The notes under the pieces were generated by a model that had not been told where the DNA came from, did no database searches, and was given only the letters and a program-made list of their open reading frames with translations. This document shows, piece by piece, positions 56,659 through 64,000 of a stretch of 64,000 nt of DNA. Position 1 is the stretch's first letter, and the number at the start of each line of letters is the position of its first letter. Location of the stretch: contig NZ_CP091138.1 of the NCBI RefSeq assembly GCF_021582875.1, positions 186,001 to 250,000 on the forward strand, in the 5' to 3' direction. This DNA comes from Microbacterium sp. KUDC0406. Its GTDB lineage: Bacteria; Actinomycetota; Actinomycetes; Actinomycetales; Microbacteriaceae. The position numbers and the translations under genes were made by a program.

Positions 56659-59180
56659 ATGCGGCGTACTGAGCGAACGGAGAGAGCCGAAGTGTTCGAC
56701 AGCGACCGTTACTCCCCGATCCCTGGCGTCTCGTCGAGAGCCGCTATGACGCGGACGGCCTGCCCGAGACCCTGTTCACCGTGGGCAACGGGTACCTGGG
56801 GCTGCGTGGCAACCACATCGAGGGGCGCAGCGCGCACGAGCACGGCACATTCATCAACGGCCTGCACGAGACCTGGCCGATCCGGCACGCCGAGCAGGCG
56901 TACGGGTTCGCCGAGGTCGGGCAGACGATCGTCAATGCGCCGGATGCCAAGATCATGCGCGTCTACGTCGACGACGAGCCGCTGTCGTTCGATGACGCCG
57001 ATGTGCGCGAGTACTCGCGCACGCTCGACATGCGCACCGGCGTCGTGCACCGCGACGTGCTGTGGGTGACGCCCTCCGGCAAGCGGGTGCGGCTGCGCGA
57101 CGAGCGCATGGTGAGCTTCGATGAGCGTCACCTCGCCGTGCTGCGACTCGATCTCGTGGTCGAGAACGCGGATGCCCCTGTCACGATCAGCTGTCAGCTG
57201 CTGAACCGCCAGGACGGCGGCACCGTCTACACCGGCACCCCCGAGGCGGCGCAGAGGGCCGCCGCCGGGAAGGCGGGGTTCGATCCGCGCAGGGCCGAGA
57301 AGATCACCGACCGCGTACTGCAGCCCGCGGAGTACTGGCAGGACGGACTGCGCTCCGCACTGTCGTACCGGGTAGCGGACTCCGGGATGACGCTGGCAGT
57401 GGTCGCCGACCACGTGATCGAGACCGACAACGACTACAGTGCGCGCACCCTGATCGAGCCCGACATCGCGAAGAACGTGTTCCGCATGCAGGCGAAGGCG
57501 GGCGTGCCGATCCGGCTCACGAAGCTGGTCAGCTATCACACGTCGCGAGGCGTCCCCGCGCGCGAACTGGTGGACCGCTGCCGCCGCACCCTCGATCGCG
57601 CGGCGGTGGAGGGCGTCGACGCGCTGTTCGCCCGTCAGGCGGAGTGGCTCGACGCGTTCTGGGAGCGCAGCGACGTGCGGATCGGCGATCACGACGACCT
57701 GCAGCAGGCCGTGCGCTGGTGCCTCTTCCAGCTGGCGCAGGCGTCGGCGCGGGCCGACGGCGCCGGTGTCCCCGCCAAGGGACTCACCGGTTCGGGATAC
57801 AGCGGGCACTACTTCTGGGACACCGAGATCTACGTGCTGCCGTTCCTCACCTACACGTCGCCGCAGTGGGCGCGCAACGCGCTGCGCGCACGGGTGCTCA
57901 TGCTGCCGGCCGCGCGGCGAAGGGCCGCGCAGCTGAACGAGGCCGGTGCGCTGTTCCCGTGGCGCACGATCAACGGCGAGGAGGCCTCGGCGTACTACGC
58001 GGCGGGCACCGCGCAGTACCACATCAACGCCGACGTCAGCTTCGCGCTGGGCAAGTACGTGTACGCGACCGGCGACGTGGACTTCCTGCGCAGCGAGGCG
58101 GCCGACATCGCGGTCGAGACGGCGCGGCTGTGGGCGACGCTCGGGTTCTGGCGCGGCACGAACGGCGACTCGACGTTCCACATCCACGGCGTCACCGGAC
58201 CCGACGAGTACACCACGGTCGTCAACGACAACCTGTTCACCAACGTGATGGCCCGGCACAACCTGCGGTTCGCGGCGCGCATCGTCCGCACGATGGCCGA
58301 GTCGGCACCGGACGCGTACGCCGCGCTGGTCGCGCGCACCGGGCTGGATGCCGGGGAGCCGGACGGCTGGGAGCGCGCTGCCGAGGCGATGCACATCCCG
58401 TTCAGCCCCGGTCTCGGCATCCACCCGCAGGACTCGCTGTTCCTCGAGCGCGAGGTCTGGGACCTGGCGAACACCCCCGACGACCAGCGCCCGCTGCTGC
58501 TGCACTTCCACCCGCTGGTGATCTACCGGTTCCAGGTGCTGAAGCAGGCGGATGTCGTGCTCGCGCTGTTCCTGCAGGGCAGTCACTTCACCGACGAGGA
58601 GAAGCTGGCCGACTTCGACTACTACGACCCGCTGACCACGGGCGACTCCACGCTGTCGGCGGTCGTGCAGTCGATCCTCGCCGCCGAGGTGGGGTACCAG
58701 GAGCTGGCGCTGGAGTACTTCCGTGAGGCGCTCTACGTCGACCTGCACGACCTGCACAGCAACGCCACCGACGGCGTGCACGTGGCGTCGGCCGGCGGCG
58801 TGTGGTCGGCCCTGGTGAGTGGCTTCGGCGGCATGCGCGATTACGCGGGCGAGCTGAGCTTCGACCCGCGGCTGCCCGCTTCCTGGCCGTCGCTGGAGTT
58901 CCCGCTGCAGTGGCGCGGGTCGTCGCTGTGCGTGACGATCACTCGTGGCGAACTGCGGATGCGGGTGCTCTCGGGCGATCCCGTGTCGTTCACCGTGCGG
59001 GGCGCGGCGCACACCGCCTCGGTCGGCTCGGATGCCGTCGCGCTCCTGGCCGGCCAGGGGCCGGTGCGCCCCGGTCGCCCGACGCTGCAGCGCTTCGCCG
59101 ACGCCCGCCGCGAGGACGGCACACTGATGTCGCCGACCGTCCCGGTGACCACGACCATTCCGGTGCTCGAGATCGACTGA
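56659..59180 (+). CDS. Glycoside hydrolase family 65 disaccharide phosphorylase (one frameshift)
   Basis: 840 residues after repair. One C is missing at 56721-56723: the corrected N-terminus runs SDRYSPIPWRLVESRYD into FTVGNGYLGLRGN. The (alpha/alpha)6 barrel has the catalytic-acid motif HGVTGPDEYTTVVNDNLFTN, and the substrate/phosphate loops HYFWDTEIYVLPF and LFPWRTINGEEASAYY. It phosphorolyses maltose, trehalose, kojibiose or a similar alpha-glucoside to beta-glucose-1-phosphate; specificity is not readable by eye. The start could be ATG 56659 (CACGGAGAGAG upstream) or GTG 56692. Confidence 0.88.
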
Positions 59181-59187
59181 CGGAATG

Positions 59188-59262
59188 CTGGGTTCCTGAG
59201 CCTGTCGAAGGGTCCGCCATCCGGTCGTTGAGCGGAGCGACGAAGGAGCGAAGACGAAACGC
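59188..59262. repeat. Adjacent family-B and family-A palindromic repeats before dnaX
   Basis: A family-B element in minus orientation (59188-59215) and a family-A element in plus orientation (59221-59262, with a small internal duplication GGAGCGA) fill most of the 135-base gap between the phosphorylase and dnaX. Confidence 0.82.
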
Positions 59263-59315
59263 CTTCACGCTCCGCGACAGATCCGAGTGTCCGGGGCACA
59301 CCGTAGGCTGTTCTG

Positions 59316-61688
59316 GTGACCACAGCCCTCTATCGCCGCTACCGGCCCGAGAACTTCGGGGAGATGATCGGTCAGTCCCAGGTGACCGACCCGCTCATGA
59401 CCGCACTCCGCGGCGACAGGGTGGGTCACGCCTATCTGTTCTCCGGTCCGCGCGGGTGCGGGAAGACCACGTCCGCACGCATCCTGGCGCGCTGCCTGAA
59501 CTGCGCCGAGGGCCCCACCGACACGCCCTGCGGCGTGTGCCCGAGCTGCGTGGAGCTGTCGCGCAGCGGCGGCGGCTCGCTCGACGTCGTCGAGATCGAC
59601 GCGGCCAGCCACAACGGTGTCGACGACGCCCGCGACCTGCGCGAGCGGGCCACCTTCGCGCCCAGCCGCGATCGGTACAAGATCTTCATCCTCGATGAGG
59701 CGCACATGGTCACGCCGCAGGGCTTCAACGCCCTGCTGAAGCTCGTCGAAGAGCCGCCGGAGCACGTGAAGTTCATCTTCGCGACCACCGAGCCCGAGAA
59801 GGTGCTCGGCACCATCCGCTCCCGCACCCACCACTACCCGTTCCGGCTGGTGCCGCCCGCGGCCATGCTCGAGTACGTCGAGAAGCTCTGCGCCGAAGAG
59901 GGCGTGCAGGTCGAGCAGGGCGTGCTGCCGCTCGCCGTGCGCGCCGGCGGCGGCTCGCCCCGCGACACGCTGTCGCTGCTCGATCAGCTGATCGCCGGTT
60001 CCGACCCTTCGACGGGCTCAGGAACCCAGCCGCTGGTGACCTACGCGCGCGCCGTGGCGCTGCTCGGCTACACCCACGCCGAACTGCTCGACGAGATCGT
60101 CGACGCGCTCGCCGCCGGCGACGCCGCAGCGGCCTTCCCCGCCGTCGACCGCGTGGTGCAGACCGGACAGGACCCTCGGCGTTTCGTCGACGACCTGCTC
60201 GAACGGCTGCGCGACCTCATCGTGATCGCCGCCGTCGGCGACGGCGCATCCGCCGTGCTGCGCGGAGTGCCCGCCGACGAACTGCAGCGGATGCAGGGGC
60301 AGGCCCTCGCCTTCGGGTCGGCGCGGCTCTCCCGCACGGCGGATGTCGTCAGCCAGGCGCTCGACGACATGACCGGCGCGACGTCGCCGCGGCTGCACCT
60401 CGAGCTCATGGTGGCTCGCGTGCTGGCCGCTTCCCCGGGCGCCTCGTCTCCGGTCGTTGAGCGAGCGGAGCGAGACGAAACGCCTTCAGCTGCCTCTGAG
60501 CCGACAGCCCCCGCCGCGGCCCGCGAACCCGTGACTCCGGTCGCTGCGTCCGAGACGTCGGCTCCCGACGGCTCGTCTGCGCCTCCGGTCGTTGAGCGAG
60601 CGGAGCGAGACGAAACGCCCTCACCTGCCCCGGAGCCCGCACCCCGGACGCCCACCGGTCCGGTCACCTTCGAGCGCATCACGGCGGAATGGCCCGCCGT
60701 GCTCGACCGGCTCGCGGGCATCAATCGCAACGCCTGGACGCTCGTCACCACCGTGCAGCCGCTCGCCTATGCCGACGACGTGCTCACCCTCGGCTTCGCG
60801 ACGCCGTCCGACGTCACGCGCTTCAAGGGGCCGACGCCCGGACCCGGCCCCTCCGACCACCTGCGCAGCGCGATCGAGCAGCAGCTCGGCGTGCGGGTGA
60901 AGTACCGCCCCGCGCCGCTTCCGCCCGGTGGCGGAGGCGGCGGGGGAGCGCGTGGACCTCAGGACGGCCCGGATCGGGGAGGGGCTGCGGCTCCCGCCGA
61001 GCCGGCGCCGTCCGACCCCGTCCCGGCTGGTCAGGCGGCATCCGCGACCCGCGACGGCGACGACGCGCCGGCATCCGGCTGGGCCACGCCCGGCGTACCG
61101 CAGCCCGGAGAACCCGTGTCGCAGGGCACATCGACCGCGCCCGCATCCGCGGCACCGGCTGCGACCGCGCAGCCGTCCGCGGGCGCGCGCACTCCGCAGC
61201 CTCCGCGTACCGCGGCATCCGCCGCCACGCCGGTCACCGAGTGGGCGGTCGCGCCGATCCCCGCATCGCACGAGGAGCCCGTTCAGCCGCAGTTCGCCGT
61301 CGACGACGAGCCCGCAGAGGTCGAGTCCGCCGCATCCGCGCCGGCGCCGCCGGTCGACGGCATGGTCGATCACGACGAGCCGCCGCTGCCCGACGACGAC
61401 GATGCTCCCGACATGGACGAGCCACCGTACGACCCGCACTACGACGCCGCTCCGCCGGACGCGGGCCCGATGCCGGCTGCACAGGCACCCGCGCCGCAGA
61501 CGGCCCCGGCGTCCGCCTCATCCCGCCCCGCAGCGCAGCGGACCGCGCCGGCCGCTGCGCCCGTCGTCACCAGCCGCTCCTCGGCTCCCGGCGGCGTGGA
61601 GCGTCGCGGCGAGGCCGTGATCCGCCAGGTGCTCGGCGCGACATTCCTGCGCGAAGAGCCCTACGAGCCCCAGACGAGGTTCAACTGA
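59316..61688 (+). CDS. dnaX: DNA polymerase III subunit gamma/tau
   Basis: A 790-residue clamp-loader subunit. Walker A GPRGCGKT at residues 44-51, zinc cysteines C-L-N-C and CGVCPSC at about 60-80, Walker [12 protein letters not shown], sensor [12 protein letters not shown]. Residues beyond about 360 form a Pro/Ala-rich tau tail with a short folded part ([20 protein letters not shown]). Three palindromic repeats lie in frame: one adds DPSTGSGTQ near residue 230 and two add [13 protein letters not shown] near residues 380 and 425. GTG start is 6 bases after TAGGCT. The stop overlaps recR by one base. Confidence 0.95.
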   Translation: MTTALYRRYRPENFGEMIGQSQVTDPLMTALRGDRVGHAYLFSGPRGCGKTTSARILARCLNCAEGPTDTPCGVCPSCVELSRSGGGSLDVVEIDAASHNGVDDARDLRERATFAPSRDRYKIFILDEAHMVTPQGFNALLKLVEEPPEHVKFIFATTEPEKVLGTIRSRTHHYPFRLVPPAAMLEYVEKLCAEEGVQVEQGVLPLAVRAGGGSPRDTLSLLDQLIAGSDPSTGSGTQPLVTYARAVALLGYTHAELLDEIVDALAAGDAAAAFPAVDRVVQTGQDPRRFVDDLLERLRDLIVIAAVGDGASAVLRGVPADELQRMQGQALAFGSARLSRTADVVSQALDDMTGATSPRLHLELMVARVLAASPGASSPVVERAERDETPSAASEPTAPAAAREPVTPVAASETSAPDGSSAPPVVERAERDETPSPAPEPAPRTPTGPVTFERITAEWPAVLDRLAGINRNAWTLVTTVQPLAYADDVLTLGFATPSDVTRFKGPTPGPGPSDHLRSAIEQQLGVRVKYRPAPLPPGGGGGGGARGPQDGPDRGGAAAPAEPAPSDPVPAGQAASATRDGDDAPASGWATPGVPQPGEPVSQGTSTAPASAAPAATAQPSAGARTPQPPRTAASAATPVTEWAVAPIPASHEEPVQPQFAVDDEPAEVESAASAPAPPVDGMVDHDEPPLPDDDDAPDMDEPPYDPHYDAAPPDAGPMPAAQAPAPQTAPASASSRPAAQRTAPAAAPVVTSRSSAPGGVERRGEAVIRQVLGATFLREEPYEPQTRFN
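60003..60029 (+). repeat. Family-B palindromic repeat inside dnaX
   Basis: In-frame element encoding DPSTGSGTQ in a loop of DnaX between LLDQLIAG and [14 protein letters not shown]. The same peptide, from the same element, occurs in the amine oxidase at 5.3 kb. Confidence 0.85.
60450..60483 (+). repeat. Family-A palindromic repeat inside dnaX, copy 1
   Basis: In-frame copy encoding [13 protein letters not shown] in the disordered tau linker. It is identical over about 34 bases to copy 2 at 60585. Confidence 0.88.
60585..60618 (+). repeat. Family-A palindromic repeat inside dnaX, copy 2
   Basis: Second in-frame copy, 135 bases (45 codons) downstream of the first and in the same reading phase, encoding the same [13 protein letters not shown] peptide. 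Confidence 0.88.
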
Positions 61689-62280
61689 TGTACGACGGCA
61701 TCGTCCAGGAGCTGATCGACGAGTTCGGCCGCCTTCCCGGTATCGGCCCGAAGTCCGCGCAGCGCATCGCCTTCCACATCCTGCAGACACCGTCCTTCGA
61801 TGTGGCCCGCCTCTCCGAGCTGCTCACCGAGGTGCGAGCCCGAGTGCGGTTCTGCGAGGTGTGCGGCAACGTCTCCGAGCAGGACCGCTGCGCGATCTGC
61901 CGCGACCCTCGGCGCAACGCCGCGCTCATCTGCGTGGTCGAGGACGCCAAGGACGTCGCGGCGATCGAGCGCACCCGCGAGTTCCGCGGGCTGTACCACG
62001 TGCTCGGCGGCGCGATCAGCCCGATCGCCGGCGTAGGCCCCGACGACCTGCGCATCGCGCAGCTGATGACCCGCCTCGCCGACGGCACCGTGCAGGAGGT
62101 CATCCTCGCCACCAACCCCAACCTCGAGGGCGAGGCGACCGCGAGCTACCTCAGCCGCCTGCTGACCACGATGGAGATCACGGTCTCGCGCCTGGCCTCC
62201 GGCCTGCCCGTCGGAGGCGACCTCGAGTACGCAGACGAGGTCACCCTCGGCCGCGCCTTCGAGGGCGGCGCCGGCTGTGA
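61688..62280 (+). CDS. recR: Recombination protein RecR (one frameshift at the C-terminus)
   Basis: A 197-residue RecR after repair: helix-hairpin-helix [17 protein letters not shown], zinc motif [22 protein letters not shown] with [12 protein letters not shown] and a C-terminal [12 protein letters not shown] missing C near 62264-62266 makes the frame run on into the next gene; the corrected end EGRRRL-stop at 62280 overlaps the GTG of the transporter (GTGA). It loads RecA at gaps with RecF/RecO. Directly coupled to dnaX, a widely conserved order. Confidence 0.93.
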
Positions 62281-63263
62281 GCCCCCACGGCGGATTCACC
62301 CGCAAGGGCTGGATCCTCTTCGCGATCATGTCGATCGTGTGGGGCATCACCTACCTGTTCATCAAAGAGGCGGTCGAGTCGTTCTCGCCACCGGCGGTCG
62401 TCTCGGCCCGCACCCTGCTCGGCGCACTCGTGCTGCTGCCCTTCGCGATCCGCTCCGGGGCCCTGAAGGCCGCGCTCAAGGTGTGGCCGTGGGTGCTCGC
62501 GTTCGGCGCCGTCGAGATGGCCGGCCCCTTTCTGCTGCTCAGTCACGCCGAGACTCAGGTGCCGTCCGGCCTGACCGGACTGCTGGTGTCGACTGTCCCG
62601 CTGTTCGCCGTGGTCATCGCCCTGCTGCGCGGCGACCGCTCCGTACTCGCCCCGACGCGCCTGGGTGGACTGCTGGTCGGATTCGTCGGCGTCGCGATCG
62701 TCGTGGCCGGCCCGGGTCTGTTCGCGCACGGCACGGCCAGCTTCATCGCCATCGGCGAGATCCTGCTCACCGCGGTGCTGTACGCGATCGCGCCGTTCAT
62801 CATCGCCCACAAGCTGTCGGACGTGCCCTCGATCGGCACCATCGCGCTCGCGCTCACCGTGGTCGGCCTGGCCTACCTGCCGGCCGGCCTGCTCACGCAG
62901 CACGAGGTGCCGACCGTGCGTTCCACGGTGTCCCTGGTGCTGCTCGGCGTGATCTGCACGGCCCTCGCGTTCGTGTTCTTCTTCGCGTTGATCCGCGAGG
63001 TCGGTCCGGTGCGGGCGCCGCTGTTCACCTACGTCAACCCGGTGGTCGCGATCATCCTCGGCACGATCCTGCTCGGTGAGCCGGTCACCGCCGGTCTGCT
63101 GATCGGTTTCCCGATCATCCTGGCCGGATGCTGGTTCGCCGCCACCGGCGGCCGGCTGAAACCCTCGGCACCCGATCTCACGACCGGTCCGGTGACGACC
63201 GCCGAGACCGCCGAGGCGATCGCCGACGGTCCGCCGGCGCCGAAGACCGATCCCACCCGCTGA
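62277..63263 (+). CDS. EamA/DMT-family transporter
   Basis: A 328-residue protein with ten membrane helices in two EamA repeats ([20 protein letters not shown]; later [20 protein letters not shown] and [19 protein letters not shown]). The C-terminal ~45 residues are hydrophilic. Members export amino acids or other metabolites; cargo unknown. GTG start at 62277 is coupled to the recR stop by a 4-base overlap. Confidence 0.88.
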   Translation: MSPHGGFTRKGWILFAIMSIVWGITYLFIKEAVESFSPPAVVSARTLLGALVLLPFAIRSGALKAALKVWPWVLAFGAVEMAGPFLLLSHAETQVPSGLTGLLVSTVPLFAVVIALLRGDRSVLAPTRLGGLLVGFVGVAIVVAGPGLFAHGTASFIAIGEILLTAVLYAIAPFIIAHKLSDVPSIGTIALALTVVGLAYLPAGLLTQHEVPTVRSTVSLVLLGVICTALAFVFFFALIREVGPVRAPLFTYVNPVVAIILGTILLGEPVTAGLLIGFPIILAGCWFAATGGRLKPSAPDLTTGPVTTAETAEAIADGPPAPKTDPTR

Positions 63264-63326
63264 TCCAGGCTCCCCATGACGTCGCGCCACAGACCTCTGG
63301 TCGCGCGGCAGTTCTCGACACGTCCT

Positions 63327-63402
63327 GCGGTTCGCGCTGCACTTTGTTGCTCACGCTGCGCGTATGTGCGCCGCGTGAGCCAAGAACTGCAGCGCGAGCT
63401 GT
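63327..63402. repeat. Long imperfect hairpin in the EamA-DUF2871 gap
   Basis: Nested inverted repeats: TCGCGCTGCA (63332-63341) with TGCAGCGCGA (63388-63397), and CTCACGC-T-GCGC (63350-63361) with GCGC-C-GCGTGAG (63368-63379) around GTATGT. The intervening 8-base segments pair in part. The region 63264-63462 holds no credible gene. It could be a terminator for both convergent genes, a structured RNA or a small repeat element. Confidence 0.7.
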
Positions 63403-63462
63403 TCGAGGCCGTTCGCGCGGTCGTTTCTGGTTTGCGCGGCAACGGACAACGGCGGCGGCCGA

Positions 63463-63921
63463 CTAACCCCGGCGGATCGACTTCCAGAGGTTCAGGAGCA
63501 GCAGCACGAAGGCTGCCCCGATCAGGATGTGGCCGACGCCTGCGATGCCGGAGATCGCCATCGACGCCTTCTCACCCAGCACCTGCAGGGTGCCGTGCCA
63601 GACGAGCATCGCCGTGGTCAGCACGACCCCGGCGTTGTAGATCCAGAAGAACCAGCGGAACAGCCTGCTCCCGGACAGCCGGAACGACTTCTCCAGGGCC
63701 ATCACGATGAGCAGCATGATCATGCCGAGTGTGAGGATATGAGTGTGCGCGACGGCGAGCTGCCCCGGCATCCCCTCCTCGAACCCGTTCGCCTTCGTGA
63801 ACTCGCGATAGAACAGGCCCGCGGCCAGCCCCAGCACGGTGTAGACGGCGACGGAAAGCAGCAGCATGCTCAGTGCGGAGCGCTGAGCGCGGGAGGTCTC
63901 GGTCACAGCGTTGTCGGTCAT
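63463..63921 (-). CDS. DUF2871 membrane protein
   Basis: A 152-residue protein with four membrane helices; FEEGMPGQLAVAHTHILTLG followed by MIMLLIVMALEKSF is the family hallmark, with paired histidines in the AHTH segment that could bind heme or metal, and HILIGAAFVLLLLN late in the chain. Function is unknown. The ATG at 63921 is chosen because CACCCT lies 6 bases upstream on this strand; an upstream ATG at 63960 adds an unlikely Cys/His-rich tail. Bases 63922-64000 show nothing else. Confidence 0.82.
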   Translation of the reverse strand: MTDNAVTETSRAQRSALSMLLLSVAVYTVLGLAAGLFYREFTKANGFEEGMPGQLAVAHTHILTLGMIMLLIVMALEKSFRLSGSRLFRWFFWIYNAGVVLTTAMLVWHGTLQVLGEKASMAISGIAGVGHILIGAAFVLLLLNLWKSIRRG

Positions 63922-64000
63922 GGTTCCAGGGTGCTCGCAGCCGTGCGGCCCCGCATCCATCGAAGGGACGATGCCCGCCGCCCCCGTTTTCCGCGCAGAC

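Noticed and set aside
61688..63079. RecR fused to a long C-terminal extension
   Set aside because: The extension is the transporter gene read in a wrong frame; adding one C near 62265 restores the normal RecR end and a GTGA overlap.

Overview
The window is a high-GC actinobacterial chromosome segment. Codon style, the order tRNA-Trp/secE/nusG/rplK/rplA/rplJ/rplL, a small-type SRP RNA, a NusG with a long acidic N-terminus and frequent leaderless starts point to Microbacteriaceae, most likely Microbacterium or a close relative; this is inferred from style, not from a search. No prophage, transposase, integrase or CRISPR array is visible.

Layout. (1) 1-1.5 kb: edge of a TetR gene facing a metallo-beta-lactamase-fold hydrolase across two matching operators, then a PIN/ribbon-helix-helix toxin-antitoxin pair. 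(2) 1.5-11.3 kb: putrescine/GABA catabolism, with a PucR regulator divergent from gabT, an amine oxidase, a universal stress protein, an APC permease and two aldehyde dehydrogenases, closed by a strong terminator. (3) 11.4-21.3 kb: TetR plus a gutted oxidoreductase remnant, an MFS exporter facing a GlxA/AraC regulator, a DUF222-HNH protein, an ECF-type sigma factor with an upstream membrane protein, pyruvate oxidase, a TMEM175-like channel, an aquaporin and a PPOX-fold protein. (4) 21.3-25.9 kb: an Hsp90 paralogue in operon with a 932-residue helical-repeat protein. (5) 26-36.8 kb: the secE-nusG / rplKA / rplJL region, interrupted by a quinone oxidoreductase, a LysE exporter with its LysR regulator, a YqaJ-type nuclease and a four-gene WXG100-like cluster. 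(6) 36.8-41.9 kb: a LacI regulator divergent from an alpha-glucoside-type ABC importer. (7) 41.9-52.3 kb: Bcr/CflA-type MFS, cupin, PAP2, GNAT, tRNA-Ser, nucleoside hydrolase, TrhO, a MoxR-DUF58-transglutaminase operon, SRP RNA and a lysozyme-like protein. (8) 52.4-64 kb: pta-ackA, a beta-phosphoglucomutase-like HAD with a GH65 disaccharide phosphorylase, dnaX-recR, an EamA transporter and a DUF2871 membrane protein.

Functional links: import of alpha-glucosides (region 6) can feed the GH65 phosphorylase and beta-phosphoglucomutase (region 8); pyruvate oxidase and Pta-AckA share acetate/acetyl-phosphate metabolism; the oxidase, transaminase and dehydrogenases of region 2 take putrescine through GABA and succinate semialdehyde to succinate.

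Two window-wide features matter for reading the annotation. First, eleven genes, including the housekeeping gene recR, carry fifteen single-base shifts, mostly in short G or C runs; correcting each restores a full-length family protein, so they are most likely sequencing errors and I annotate the genes as whole CDSs. Second, two families of short palindromic repeats are scattered in intergenic regions and also lie in frame inside dnaX and the amine oxidase gene, adding peptides to those proteins. At least fifteen genes have a -10-like hexamer exactly 6 or 7 bases before the start codon, i.e. predicted leaderless mRNAs.
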